Below, piece by piece: positions 17,655 through 26,014 of a stretch of 64,000 nt of DNA. The stretch spans positions 1 through 64,000 of the forward strand of contig JAILOK010000094.1 in NCBI GenBank assembly GCA_024690825.1. The letters run 5' to 3'. The DNA is from Lachnospiraceae bacterium. GTDB lineage: Bacteria; Bacillota; Clostridia; Lachnospirales; Lachnospiraceae. Below the pieces are notes generated by a model. It saw only the letters and a program-made list of their open reading frames with translations, had not been told where the DNA came from and ran no database searches. A program made the position numbers and the translations under genes. Positions within the stretch are counted from its first letter, which is position 1. Each line of letters opens with the position of its first letter.

Positions 17655-18200
17655 ATGAAATATGATCAGAAAATCATTTTGAAAAACGGCAGGGAAGCAT
17701 TGATCAGAAACGGCGATCGCTCAGATGGAAAAACTGTTTATGAGGTTTTTAACCTTACTCACGGAGAAACCGATTATATGCTTTCATATCCTGATGAAAA
17801 CAGCTTTGATCCGGATGAAGAAGCAGAGTATCTCGAAAATAAAACGAAGAGTCCCAACGAAATCGAACTTGTTGCCCTGGTGGACGGAATGATTGCCGGA
17901 ACCGCGGGGATAGAGGCTGTGGGAACAAAATACAAACTGAAACACAGGGCGGATTTCGGCATCGGTATTTTGAAGGAATACTGGGGACTCGGACTCGGAA
18001 GAGCGCTTACGGAAGCCTGTATCAAATGTGCAAAGAACGCCGGATACCTGCAGCTGGAATTAAATGTCGTTGCCGAAAACAAAAGAGCGATATCCCTGTA
18101 CCGGTCTTTGGGATTTAAGGAATACGGCCGGAATCCTCTGGGGTTCAACTCGCGTACCGGCGGATTTCAGGAACTGGTCTATATGTCGTTAAGACTGTAA
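17655..18200 (+). CDS. GNAT family N-acetyltransferase
   Basis: 181 residues from the ATG at 17655 with an AGGAGA site. The acetyl-CoA binding motif is GILKEYWGLGLGRALTEACI, followed by LELNVVAENKRAISLYRSLGFKEYG, typical of RimI/PhnO-like GNAT enzymes. The acceptor is unknown. Its stop touches the stop of the convergent adaptor gene with no spacer. Confidence 0.9.
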   Translation: MKYDQKIILKNGREALIRNGDRSDGKTVYEVFNLTHGETDYMLSYPDENSFDPDEEAEYLENKTKSPNEIELVALVDGMIAGTAGIEAVGTKYKLKHRADFGIGILKEYWGLGLGRALTEACIKCAKNAGYLQLELNVVAENKRAISLYRSLGFKEYGRNPLGFNSRTGGFQELVYMSLRL

Positions 18201-19709
18201 TCACATTTCTTCCTTTACTGTCTCACCTTCATAGTCGGCAGCATCGGGATCCATTACCACATGACCGCCCGGGTTTATGCCCTCTTTGATTTCCGTATAG
18301 GTGCCGTCGGAAAGTCCTGTCGTGATATACTTCTTTTCAAGGGTCTTCCCGTTTACCACATATACATAGCTTCCCCCGTCATCGGTATATATACATTCCG
18401 ACGGTATCCTGACCACTCCCGCGGACTGCTTTAACTCAAGCGTTACATCGGCATCCAGTCCGACTATCATATCCTTATCGGTATCAATGCCTATCTCCAC
18501 TATGACCTTTGCCTTGCCCGAGGCATCATTCTCGGCGGACTGGTTTATCTTTTCAACCGTACCTTCATAAACGGAATCTCCGATCCTTACCTCAGCCTTC
18601 TGCCCCTCACTTATACTGTCTATGTCATACTTGGACACCATCATCTTTACCTTATAGCCAGAGGCAGACTGCATATATAATACCGGGACTCCCTTTTCAA
18701 CATAAGCCCCCACATCCACAAGGCATTCCGTTATGATCCCGTCTGCGGGAGATACAGTGCCTCCCAGTGCTCTGTCAAGCTCCCTCTGTGCTTTATCAAG
18801 TGAGAGTTTGTTCTGCTCAACCTGCTGCTCATCGGAATAAATCTCGGTATAAGCAGTCAGCATGGACTGGGCCGTATCCTTATCCGTTCTTGCTTCCGAC
18901 CAGAGGCGGGTAACCGTCTCAAGCTGATTCTGATACAGCGTATACTGTTTATAGGTCTCCGGATCCATGCATTCCTGCGGCAGACACAGACTTGCCCTCT
19001 GGGCATCGCAGATCTTATCGTTCAGCTTTTTGATATCATCCTGATAATCCTGAGCCTTGCTTACCAGCTCATCCACTTCCTTTTCCTTCTTTGGATCCTT
19101 TTTCTCCGAATCTCCCCCCTTCAGTTCTATACCCTTAAGGTCTGCTTCAACCTTTGCAAGGTCTGCCTGCTTATCGGAGATCTCGGTCTGCATCTTTAAT
19201 ATATCATTCTGATACACCTTCTGCTGCTCCCTGATCTCGTAGGACTTCTGCTGGTCACTTATATTTATCGCCATAATGCTGCTCTCTAAGAGTGCATATA
19301 CCGTCTTGCAGTTTTCTATGTCCGAAACGGCCTTATTATATTTCGCCTGATATTTCGCCCTGTTTTCAGAGGCCGCGTCAAGTATCTTCTCGCTGTAGTC
19401 CACATCGGTTTCAGCGATCTCAACCTGATCCTGCTGTGTCTCTCCTTCGTATCCCAGCAGCAGGTCGCCCTTCTTAACCCTGTCTCCCCGACCGGCATAC
19501 TTTGCACTCACTGTACCCGCCACATCCGAATAGACCGTGATCCCTCTGTCACCCTCCAGTTTTCCGGTACCTTTTAAGGTCGGTGATATATCCCCGGTAT
19601 CCGCAGCCACCACCCTGACCGGATCCGGCGTCAGATAATATATCAGGCCGCCGGCAGCAGCTGCCGCAACAGCGATTATGATAATGATAAGCTTCAGATG
19701 TTTTTTCAT
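18201..19709 (-). CDS. HlyD/MacA-like membrane fusion protein
   Basis: 502 residues. One N-terminal TM helix (about 5-26), a biotinyl-lipoyl-like strand set (GTGKLEGDRGITVYSDVAGTV), a long coiled coil (about 90-310), the second lipoyl half (GGTVSPADGIITECLVDVGAYVEKG) and a beta-barrel. It bridges the ABC permease to the cell envelope in tripartite exporters. The ATG directly follows the permease stop and has an AAGGAG site inside the permease end, so the genes are coupled. Confidence 0.9.
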   Translation of the reverse strand: MKKHLKLIIIIIAVAAAAAGGLIYYLTPDPVRVVAADTGDISPTLKGTGKLEGDRGITVYSDVAGTVSAKYAGRGDRVKKGDLLLGYEGETQQDQVEIAETDVDYSEKILDAASENRAKYQAKYNKAVSDIENCKTVYALLESSIMAINISDQQKSYEIREQQKVYQNDILKMQTEISDKQADLAKVEADLKGIELKGGDSEKKDPKKEKEVDELVSKAQDYQDDIKKLNDKICDAQRASLCLPQECMDPETYKQYTLYQNQLETVTRLWSEARTDKDTAQSMLTAYTEIYSDEQQVEQNKLSLDKAQRELDRALGGTVSPADGIITECLVDVGAYVEKGVPVLYMQSASGYKVKMMVSKYDIDSISEGQKAEVRIGDSVYEGTVEKINQSAENDASGKAKVIVEIGIDTDKDMIVGLDADVTLELKQSAGVVRIPSECIYTDDGGSYVYVVNGKTLEKKYITTGLSDGTYTEIKEGINPGGHVVMDPDAADYEGETVKEEM

Positions 19710-22046
19710 TTATTCCACTCCTTTTAAGGCTTCGACCATATTGATATCCTTAACCTTTGATGATATGGCGGCATTCACGATAAGTGACAGCACAAAAGCA
19801 AGAAAAAACGCATAGATATAAGGTCCCGGAGAAAGCTGTAATATACTGTCCGCATCCGGATCCGAGGCTCCCTCAAGCACGCCCAGAACCTTTATGCCAA
19901 GCATCAGACCGACAGCGGTACCTGTTCCCGTGATAAAGATATTCTGCTGCTGAAGTATCCACCTGATCTTTGCGGTTGTAAAGCCCAGAACCTTAAGTGT
20001 TGCTATTTCACGGGTTTTTTCCACAAACGATAGAACTCCCATATTATACATGACAACGATCCCGATCACGACCGATACTATCATCGTATAGACCACGCTC
20101 TCGTTCATGCTCTCCGTCTTGTCTCTGGCCGCGCGCATGTATTCCTCCTTCGAGGTTACATTTGCCACTTCCGGCCTTTCCGTCTCATAGTTTTTCGGCA
20201 CTGTCATATCGGTGTATACGATATTGGGCTTAAATTCCTGTTTTAACCCCTCATAAAACTCCCTTGTCATGACTATGCCCTGAGTACCCGGAGACTTATA
20301 TACCGCTGTGGCACGTGCCTCAATATATTCTTTCTTATCGGGAAATTTAAATTTTATAACCTCACCTTTTTTAAGATCAAGCACCTCTGCGGCTTTGGCG
20401 CTTATGGCCATCCCGTTTTCGGGAAGTTCCATATAGTTTCCGTTCTCGTCCTGGAAACGGTAAAGATTTCCTTTGTCCACCACTACAAGGTTATAAAGCC
20501 TGGAGCTACCGTTACCTTCTATCTCCACCTGCTCCTTCTCAACCATCTGTCCCCTGTATTGTCTGGCATAGTCATAAACCGTGACATAGTCCGCATCCGG
20601 ACTGAAACCTATGGTATAAGCTGCCGGATTCAGTTCATTATACTCCCAATGCTCACTCCTGTGACTGAGTTCGTCCGAACCGAAGGCGGCAACCATCAGT
20701 GAAGAACACATAATAACTCCGAGTATCCCGGTCACCGTTCGCAGCCTGTTGTTATTCACATCCCTCAAGTTCCATCTGGCGGCAAAGCCAAGTTTTTTCC
20801 AGAGGAATGTTTTTTCGATAAACCCTGCTCCCGCGAAAGCAGGAGGCTCCGGCTTTAAGATCTCGGATGCATTCTTTGAAAGAAGCCTTCTGCACGCAAA
20901 ATAGTTTGTCAGTCCGGCAAGGACCGATATCCCGGCCGTAAGCAGGAAGGGCAGGATCGACAGCTTCATCCGGGCATAAGGATTGGAATAAAACATATTC
21001 ATGTTTGCGTGCAGCTGAACGCCCAGTGTCCAGTATCCCACAACGGCTCCTGCAGTGCTTCCAAGAAGTGTTATCACCACCGCATACGATATATAATGCC
21101 ACATTACCGCTTCTCTTGAAAAACCCAGAGCCTTAAGGGCTCCTATAAGAGTGCGCTGTCTGGTCACAAGCCTTGTCATTGTGGTCATAACCCCCAAAAG
21201 AGCTATGAACACAAAAAGTCCGGGGAATATCGTTTCCATCATGAGGTTGTATTCCATCTCCCCCTTCATGGAATCGTATCCGATCTCTTCCGTTTTTTTG
21301 ATCACGGAAAGCGCAGTTTTTGAAATCGTCCCCATGATGTCAACTTTTGCGGAATCAAGAGCCGCTTCTTCCTCTCCGGTAAGAAAGAACTGGTTGTCCA
21401 CGGAATTTAAGTCCACATATATGCGGTCATAAGTCAGACTCTCTCCCGGATACTCTCCTCCGTCAAGATAGGCAAATCCGTATTCTCCGTACTCGGGCTC
21501 GGCATAGGTTTCATCGATCATGAAATACATATGCTCGGGATTATCCATGATACCGCGGACTGTTTCAGTAAACTCCGTACCGTCCAGGATAAGCGAGAGC
21601 GAATCTCCCACCCGGATATTTTTTGCGCCGGCAAAGTTCCTGTCGATCCATATGCCCGGATCTCCCGGATCATAGGGTTCTCCCTCCGTAAGGAGCATTT
21701 GGGACACATTATTATCCCCGATAAAATTAAATTCGAGTTTGGCTTCAGTGCCCGAAGACAATCTTACTTTTCCGTTCATCGCAGTGCGAAGCTCGGCCGT
21801 TTCCACATCCGGAAGGTTTTTTACCGCAATAAGATCTTCCCCGGTAAAACCTTCGGAGGCCAGCATCATGTCTAAAAAATTCGTTGAACGGTAATATGTA
21901 TCGACCCCGTCTCCGAAGCCCCTGGTATCCGAGTCAAAGGCTTCAAAAACAAACAGCGCCACAAAACACATTATGAAAATGGATAGGAACTGGATTATAT
22001 TCTGCCGCAGATCACGCAGCATTTTTTTCCTGAAGTTTTTTGTCAT
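19710..22046 (-). CDS. FtsX/MacB-type ABC transporter permease
   Basis: 778 residues. An N-terminal TM segment is followed by an extracytoplasmic domain (about 40-270), three TM helices, a second soluble domain and a last group of three TM helices (FtsX repeats around 285-380 and 665-765). The segment TRQRTLIGALKALGFSREAVMWHY and the later EIATLKVLGFTTAKIRWIL are the paired FtsX cytoplasmic loops. It acts with the adaptor and the ATPase next to it, probably exporting a peptide, lipid or drug. Confidence 0.91.
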   Translation of the reverse strand: MTKNFRKKMLRDLRQNIIQFLSIFIMCFVALFVFEAFDSDTRGFGDGVDTYYRSTNFLDMMLASEGFTGEDLIAVKNLPDVETAELRTAMNGKVRLSSGTEAKLEFNFIGDNNVSQMLLTEGEPYDPGDPGIWIDRNFAGAKNIRVGDSLSLILDGTEFTETVRGIMDNPEHMYFMIDETYAEPEYGEYGFAYLDGGEYPGESLTYDRIYVDLNSVDNQFFLTGEEEAALDSAKVDIMGTISKTALSVIKKTEEIGYDSMKGEMEYNLMMETIFPGLFVFIALLGVMTTMTRLVTRQRTLIGALKALGFSREAVMWHYISYAVVITLLGSTAGAVVGYWTLGVQLHANMNMFYSNPYARMKLSILPFLLTAGISVLAGLTNYFACRRLLSKNASEILKPEPPAFAGAGFIEKTFLWKKLGFAARWNLRDVNNNRLRTVTGILGVIMCSSLMVAAFGSDELSHRSEHWEYNELNPAAYTIGFSPDADYVTVYDYARQYRGQMVEKEQVEIEGNGSSRLYNLVVVDKGNLYRFQDENGNYMELPENGMAISAKAAEVLDLKKGEVIKFKFPDKKEYIEARATAVYKSPGTQGIVMTREFYEGLKQEFKPNIVYTDMTVPKNYETERPEVANVTSKEEYMRAARDKTESMNESVVYTMIVSVVIGIVVMYNMGVLSFVEKTREIATLKVLGFTTAKIRWILQQQNIFITGTGTAVGLMLGIKVLGVLEGASDPDADSILQLSPGPYIYAFFLAFVLSLIVNAAISSKVKDINMVEALKGVE

Positions 22047-22051
22047 ATCAC

Positions 22052-22765
22052 TTACCAGTTGATCTCTTCAGCATCCTTTGGTTCGTCATTTATTATTATC
22101 TTTTCTATCGTGCCATTCTTCACATACACAACTTTGTCGGCAATTTCCGCAAAAAGACTGTTGTGCGTTACCATGACCACGGTCTTCCCGTAAACTCTGC
22201 TCTGGTCCTGGATTATCTTCAAAACCTCGCGTCCGGTATTTGTATCAAGAGCGCCTGTCGGTTCATCGCAAAGCAGGAGCCTCGGCATCTTTGCCACGGC
22301 TCTTGCAATGGAAACTCTCTGCTGCTGTCCTCCCGACAACTGGGAAGGGAAATTATCTTTTCTTTCCGCAAGTCCCACCATCTCAAGAGCTTTTAAGGGA
22401 TCCATGATCTCCACTCCCAGATCACTCATCAGATCCACATTTTCAAGCGCCGTAAGGGTCGGGACCAGATTGTAGAACTGAAAGACTATACCTACATCTT
22501 TTGCCCTGAATCTCCCAAGCCTTTTATCATCCATCGCAGTCAGCTCTTCACCGCCGAAATATATCTTTCCGCCGGTGGCGGCATCGAGTCCCCCGAGGAG
22601 ATTGAGCAGCGTACTTTTTCCTGCGCCGCTGGGTCCCAAAAGAACAGTCAGCTCGCCCTCTTTTATCTCGAGATTGACATCATGGAGGGCTTCGTAAACT
22701 ACGGAGCCTGTCCTGTAGATCTTACCCACATTTTCAAAAACGATCAATGGTCTTGTTTCTTCCAT
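22052..22765 (-). CDS. MacB/LolD-type ABC transporter ATPase
   Basis: 237 residues with Walker A GPSGAGKST, LSGGQQQRVSIARAV and Walker B LLLCDEPTGALDTNTG, the set typical of MacB/LolD ATPases that drive FtsX-like permeases. It is first in the three-gene unit ATPase-permease-adaptor. Confidence 0.94.
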   Translation of the reverse strand: MEETRPLIVFENVGKIYRTGSVVYEALHDVNLEIKEGELTVLLGPSGAGKSTLLNLLGGLDAATGGKIYFGGEELTAMDDKRLGRFRAKDVGIVFQFYNLVPTLTALENVDLMSDLGVEIMDPLKALEMVGLAERKDNFPSQLSGGQQQRVSIARAVAKMPRLLLCDEPTGALDTNTGREVLKIIQDQSRVYGKTVVMVTHNSLFAEIADKVVYVKNGTIEKIIINDEPKDAEEINW

Positions 22766-22828
22766 ATCCTACCCAACTATCTCTTCTGCGTCACAAACCG
22801 ATCTTCATCACGGCCTATGCTGCGCTTT

Positions 22829-23752
22829 TCATATCCCCAGTATCATCGACAAAAGCGGCATCGTGGCAACGGACATGATCGTGGAAAGTGCCACTCCGCG
22901 TGAAGCCAGTTCGTAATCTCCGCCATATTCTCCTGCAAGCATGGCAGTCATGGCTCCGACCGGTGTTGCAAGCATCACGAGCGCAACTCCCAAAAGCATG
23001 GGATCCTTTATCCCGCAAAGCTTTACGAGCACTATCCCGATGACAGGCCAGACCAGAAGTTTTAATAAACAAAAGATGATAAGCCTCACATCCCCGAAGA
23101 GCTTCTTAACATCCATTTTTACTATGGAAGCGCCTATTACCAGCATGGAGAGCGGAGCTGTGAGATTTGCGATGTACTTTACAAAAGTCTCTATAAAAAC
23201 AGGTACCTGTATATGGGAAAGGTACAGGATGACCGCAAAGATACAGGAGACCACTCCCGCATTAAAGATCTTTTTAAGTACTGCAGTGATCCCTTTTCCT
23301 CCCGCGCTTCCGCCGAGGGCTCCTATTGCCCAGGTGTAGAGAAGAACATTGCAGGGGATCATGAAAAAAGAAGCATAAAGCAGCGCTTTTAATCCGTAGA
23401 CTGCCGATACCACGGGGAAGCCCATAAATCCTATATTTGAAAAGACCGTCATCACACAGTAGGTGTTTGATTTTTCCTTCGGCGCCCTTATTATAAAGGA
23501 CATCAGGAAGGATGAGATAATAAGAAAAACATAGACACCGACAGAAAGCGCTGCCGCAGTTAAAAGGCTCGTGCCCTTAAGCGTGTCAGTCTGGTTGATT
23601 CCGGCCGTCAGCACCAGTGCGGGATTTGCCACATTTATGACAAGTCTTGAAAGTCCCGAGCAGTCCGAATCCGAAAGGATTCCCTTCTTTCTGCTTACGA
23701 ATCCCGTGATCATCAGCAGAAACAATATTACCATCTGTTTTAAAAGAATCAT
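22829..23752 (-). CDS. AEC family transporter (auxin efflux carrier type)
   Basis: 307 residues, about ten hydrophobic segments. The N-terminal GFVSRKKGILSDSDCSGLSRLVINVANPALVL and the C-terminal AMTAMLAGEYGGDYELASRGVALSTIMSV are typical of the AEC/BART superfamily. Bacterial members move malonate, malate or other organic acids; the substrate is not predictable here. The start overlaps the upstream acetyltransferase stop (ATGA). Confidence 0.9.
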   Translation of the reverse strand: MILLKQMVILFLLMITGFVSRKKGILSDSDCSGLSRLVINVANPALVLTAGINQTDTLKGTSLLTAAALSVGVYVFLIISSFLMSFIIRAPKEKSNTYCVMTVFSNIGFMGFPVVSAVYGLKALLYASFFMIPCNVLLYTWAIGALGGSAGGKGITAVLKKIFNAGVVSCIFAVILYLSHIQVPVFIETFVKYIANLTAPLSMLVIGASIVKMDVKKLFGDVRLIIFCLLKLLVWPVIGIVLVKLCGIKDPMLLGVALVMLATPVGAMTAMLAGEYGGDYELASRGVALSTIMSVATMPLLSMILGI

Positions 23753-24198
23753 TGATTGTACCTTACTATATTACCTTCGTTAAGCGTGAAGTCGTAATAA
23801 TTAAGGTCCTCCCTCTGCTTCCAGCCTATCTCCTTCCAGAAGGCATTTCCGACATCGTTTTTTGTAAATGCAATAAGGGCCACCTTGTTGACGCCTTCTG
23901 CGTGCAGTTTTTCCATGCAGGCTACGGTCATGGCTTTTCCTATCCCGCGTCTGCGGTATTCGGTCTTCACGCATACATGATAAAGTGTCGCCCTCCTGCC
24001 GTCGTGTCCGCAAAGAATCGCTCCGACTATGTGATCGTCTTCGATGGCGACAACGGAAAGTCCCGGATTCCTCTCCAGGAACTTTTTTACCCCGTCGTAT
24101 GAATCGTCGATGCTCCTCATGGCAAAGCCTTTGATCGAAAGCCAGAGTTCCTTCACCTGTTCATAATCTTCAATCGTCATTTCACGGATCAGCATCAC
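23749..24198 (-). CDS. GNAT family N-acetyltransferase
   Basis: 149 residues. The CoA-binding motif VKTEYRRRGIGKAMTVACMEKL and the C-terminal ALIAFTKNDVGNAFWKEIGWK are clear. It overlaps argC upstream and the AEC gene downstream by 4 bp each, so it sits in an argC-led operon. Despite that, it looks like a generic GNAT rather than an ArgA-type N-acetylglutamate synthase, which is longer. Confidence 0.88.
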   Translation of the reverse strand: MMLIREMTIEDYEQVKELWLSIKGFAMRSIDDSYDGVKKFLERNPGLSVVAIEDDHIVGAILCGHDGRRATLYHVCVKTEYRRRGIGKAMTVACMEKLHAEGVNKVALIAFTKNDVGNAFWKEIGWKQREDLNYYDFTLNEGNIVRYNQ

Positions 24199-25235
24199 GG
24201 TACCATAGGGATCACATCAAGTCCCTCTTTCTCATCAAATCCGCACATCACATTCATGTTCTGCACCGCCTGTCCGGCAGCTCCCTTGACCAGATTGTCA
24301 AGCGCACCCATCATGACCACGCGGCCGTTTCTTTCGTCTGTTTTAAATCCTATGTCGGTGAAATTGCTGCCTTCGACAAACCTTGTCTCGGGGCACATAT
24401 TATCATCAAGAACCCTGATAAAATATTCTTTTCCGTAGTACTTTTCGTAAGCCGCCCTGATATCATCCGCGGAATAAGAACCTGCAAGCTTTGCAGTCTC
24501 CGTCACAAGGATACCGCGGTTCATAGGCACCAGATGCGGTGTGAATGTAAGCGTAAGTTCAGAACCGTATGCATATCCAAGCTGCTCCTCGATCTCGGGA
24601 GTATGCCTGTGTGTTGTGACCCCATATGCCTTTGCCGATTCATTCACTTCGCAGTAAAGATTTGCAACCTTACCGCTTCGTCCCGCGCCGGATACACCTG
24701 AGAGCGCATTTATTACGAGCGTTCCGGGGTCGATCATCTTTTCCTTTACGAGAGGGTAAGCCGTAAGTATGGAGCAGGTGGTATAGCATCCCGGATTTGC
24801 AAGCAGTCTTGTATCCTTAACATCATCACGGTTTATCTCGGTCAGGCCGTAGACAGCCTGTTTTATAAGCTCCGGTGACCTGTGTTCGATGCCGTACCAT
24901 TTCTCATAAACCTTCACATCCTTGATGCGGTAATCAGCCGAAAGATCGATCACCTTGCACTTCTTTAAGATGTTGTCATTCAGCACTCCGGCAAGGTATC
25001 CCTGCGGTGTTGCGGTAAATATTATGTCAACCGAGTCCGCAAGCTTTTCAAGTTCATCCGCAGTACATTCCTTATCTATCAGTTCAAAGAAATTTCTGTA
25101 TATATCCCGGTATCTCTGTCCTGCAAAACTTTTTGAGACAAGCCATTCTATCTGCACTTCCTTATGTCCAAGCAATAGCCGCACTATCTCATTTCCGGCA
25201 TATCCCGTAGATCCGACGATCCCGACCTTAAGCAT
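24195..25235 (-). CDS. argC: N-acetyl-gamma-glutamyl-phosphate reductase ArgC
   Basis: 346 residues. NADP site GIVGSTGYAGNEIVRLL at the N terminus, catalytic Cys in LANPGCYTTCSIL and the SGVSGAGR..K segment identify ArgC. It reduces acetylglutamyl phosphate in arginine synthesis. Other arginine genes are not adjacent; argG is 2.6 kb away on the opposite strand with a similar promoter motif. Confidence 0.96.
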   Translation of the reverse strand: MLKVGIVGSTGYAGNEIVRLLLGHKEVQIEWLVSKSFAGQRYRDIYRNFFELIDKECTADELEKLADSVDIIFTATPQGYLAGVLNDNILKKCKVIDLSADYRIKDVKVYEKWYGIEHRSPELIKQAVYGLTEINRDDVKDTRLLANPGCYTTCSILTAYPLVKEKMIDPGTLVINALSGVSGAGRSGKVANLYCEVNESAKAYGVTTHRHTPEIEEQLGYAYGSELTLTFTPHLVPMNRGILVTETAKLAGSYSADDIRAAYEKYYGKEYFIRVLDDNMCPETRFVEGSNFTDIGFKTDERNGRVVMMGALDNLVKGAAGQAVQNMNVMCGFDEKEGLDVIPMVP

Positions 25236-25267
25236 ATTTCTACTTCCTTTCGCTTTTTTGACACTTC

Positions 25268-25296
25268 ATATTACCTTTATTTACCGTATTATTCAA
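25268..25296 (-). promoter_or_regulatory. argC promoter with ARG-box-like motif
   Basis: -35 TTGAAT (25291-25296) and -10 TAATAT (25268-25273), 17 bp apart on the minus strand. The stretch TTGAATAATACGGTAAATAA (25277-25296) resembles ArgR operators, whose core is TGAATAAT. The same first ten bases start the -35 region of argG, which supports co-regulation. Confidence 0.55.
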
Positions 25297-25409
25297 GAGA
25301 AAGTTTAGCCCTTCGGACATTTTTATCGTATAATAAAACAGATAGATACCGGACCTGACAGAACATATCAGTTATCAGTTTTAGTCGACATTATCCATTC
25401 AAGATAGGA

Positions 25410-25557
25410 GTGAAAAGATTTTAAAGACGATGCCCAGGCAAACGGAAAATGTCCTCATTGCGGATCATTCCTGAAGAAAAACGGTGTTTACTACAGATGT
25501 ACAGACTGTAGAATACTGTTCGATAAATACGGAAACGAGATCGGCGGAGATGACTGA
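25410..25557 (+). pseudogene. Zinc-ribbon micro-ORF interrupted by a +1 frameshift
   Basis: After an AGGAG site at about 25407, GTG AAA AGA TTT meets TAA at 25422. Skipping one T of the TTTT run (25419-25422) opens a frame to the TGA at 25555 that codes for about 48 residues with CPHCG and CTDC, a zinc-ribbon pair. The zinc-ribbon frame has no start codon of its own. Either this is a one-base indel in a homopolymer (mutation or sequencing error) or a +1 frameshift site of the slippery UUU-stop type. The rest of the 385-bp gap between argC and the Dabb gene holds only the argC promoter and a TATAAT at 25329 on the plus strand. Confidence 0.45.
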
Positions 25558-25621
25558 GACAGCAGGCCATTTTGACCTGCTGTCTTACTTTATCCTTGAT
25601 CAGTTTACGGATGATCAGCTG

Positions 25622-25924
25622 TCATACCTCATAATCCATGCAGGTTCTCTGAGCCGTAAAAGGGCGGACCTTCGTATCGGCTGCTTCCACATGAGCAGGA
25701 TGCACTGAATAACCCCTGAGGGATTCCGCATCCTCAAATAATGAATCCAGCATCACATCACAGTTGGAAGAAGCTAAAGGCTCCGTATTGACCCTGATCT
25801 CCTTGAGACCCGGCACCTTACCCATAAGTCCCTCAAGACTGCTTTTTATCCCTGCTTTTATCTCCGCTTTCTTTTCATCGGAATATTCATTCTTAAGATT
25901 CCATAAGATCACATGTCTTACCAT
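25622..25924 (-). CDS. Dabb (stress-responsive alpha/beta barrel) domain protein
   Basis: 100 residues from the ATG at 25924, preceded by GGGGAGGA. MVRHVILWNLKNE at the start, the middle VPGLKEIRVN and C-terminal YSVHPAHVEAADTKVRPF follow the Dabb dimeric ferredoxin-like fold. The exact role is unknown for most members. The longer frame to 26014 lacks a ribosome site and is rejected. Confidence 0.87.
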   Translation of the reverse strand: MVRHVILWNLKNEYSDEKKAEIKAGIKSSLEGLMGKVPGLKEIRVNTEPLASSNCDVMLDSLFEDAESLRGYSVHPAHVEAADTKVRPFTAQRTCMDYEV

Positions 25925-26014
25925 GGTTTTTTCCTCCCCGCAATGTGCTTTCGACCGAACCAAACTAACCGCATCCGACTCTCGCCGGACGGGATTACTC
26001 TGACAACTTTTCAT

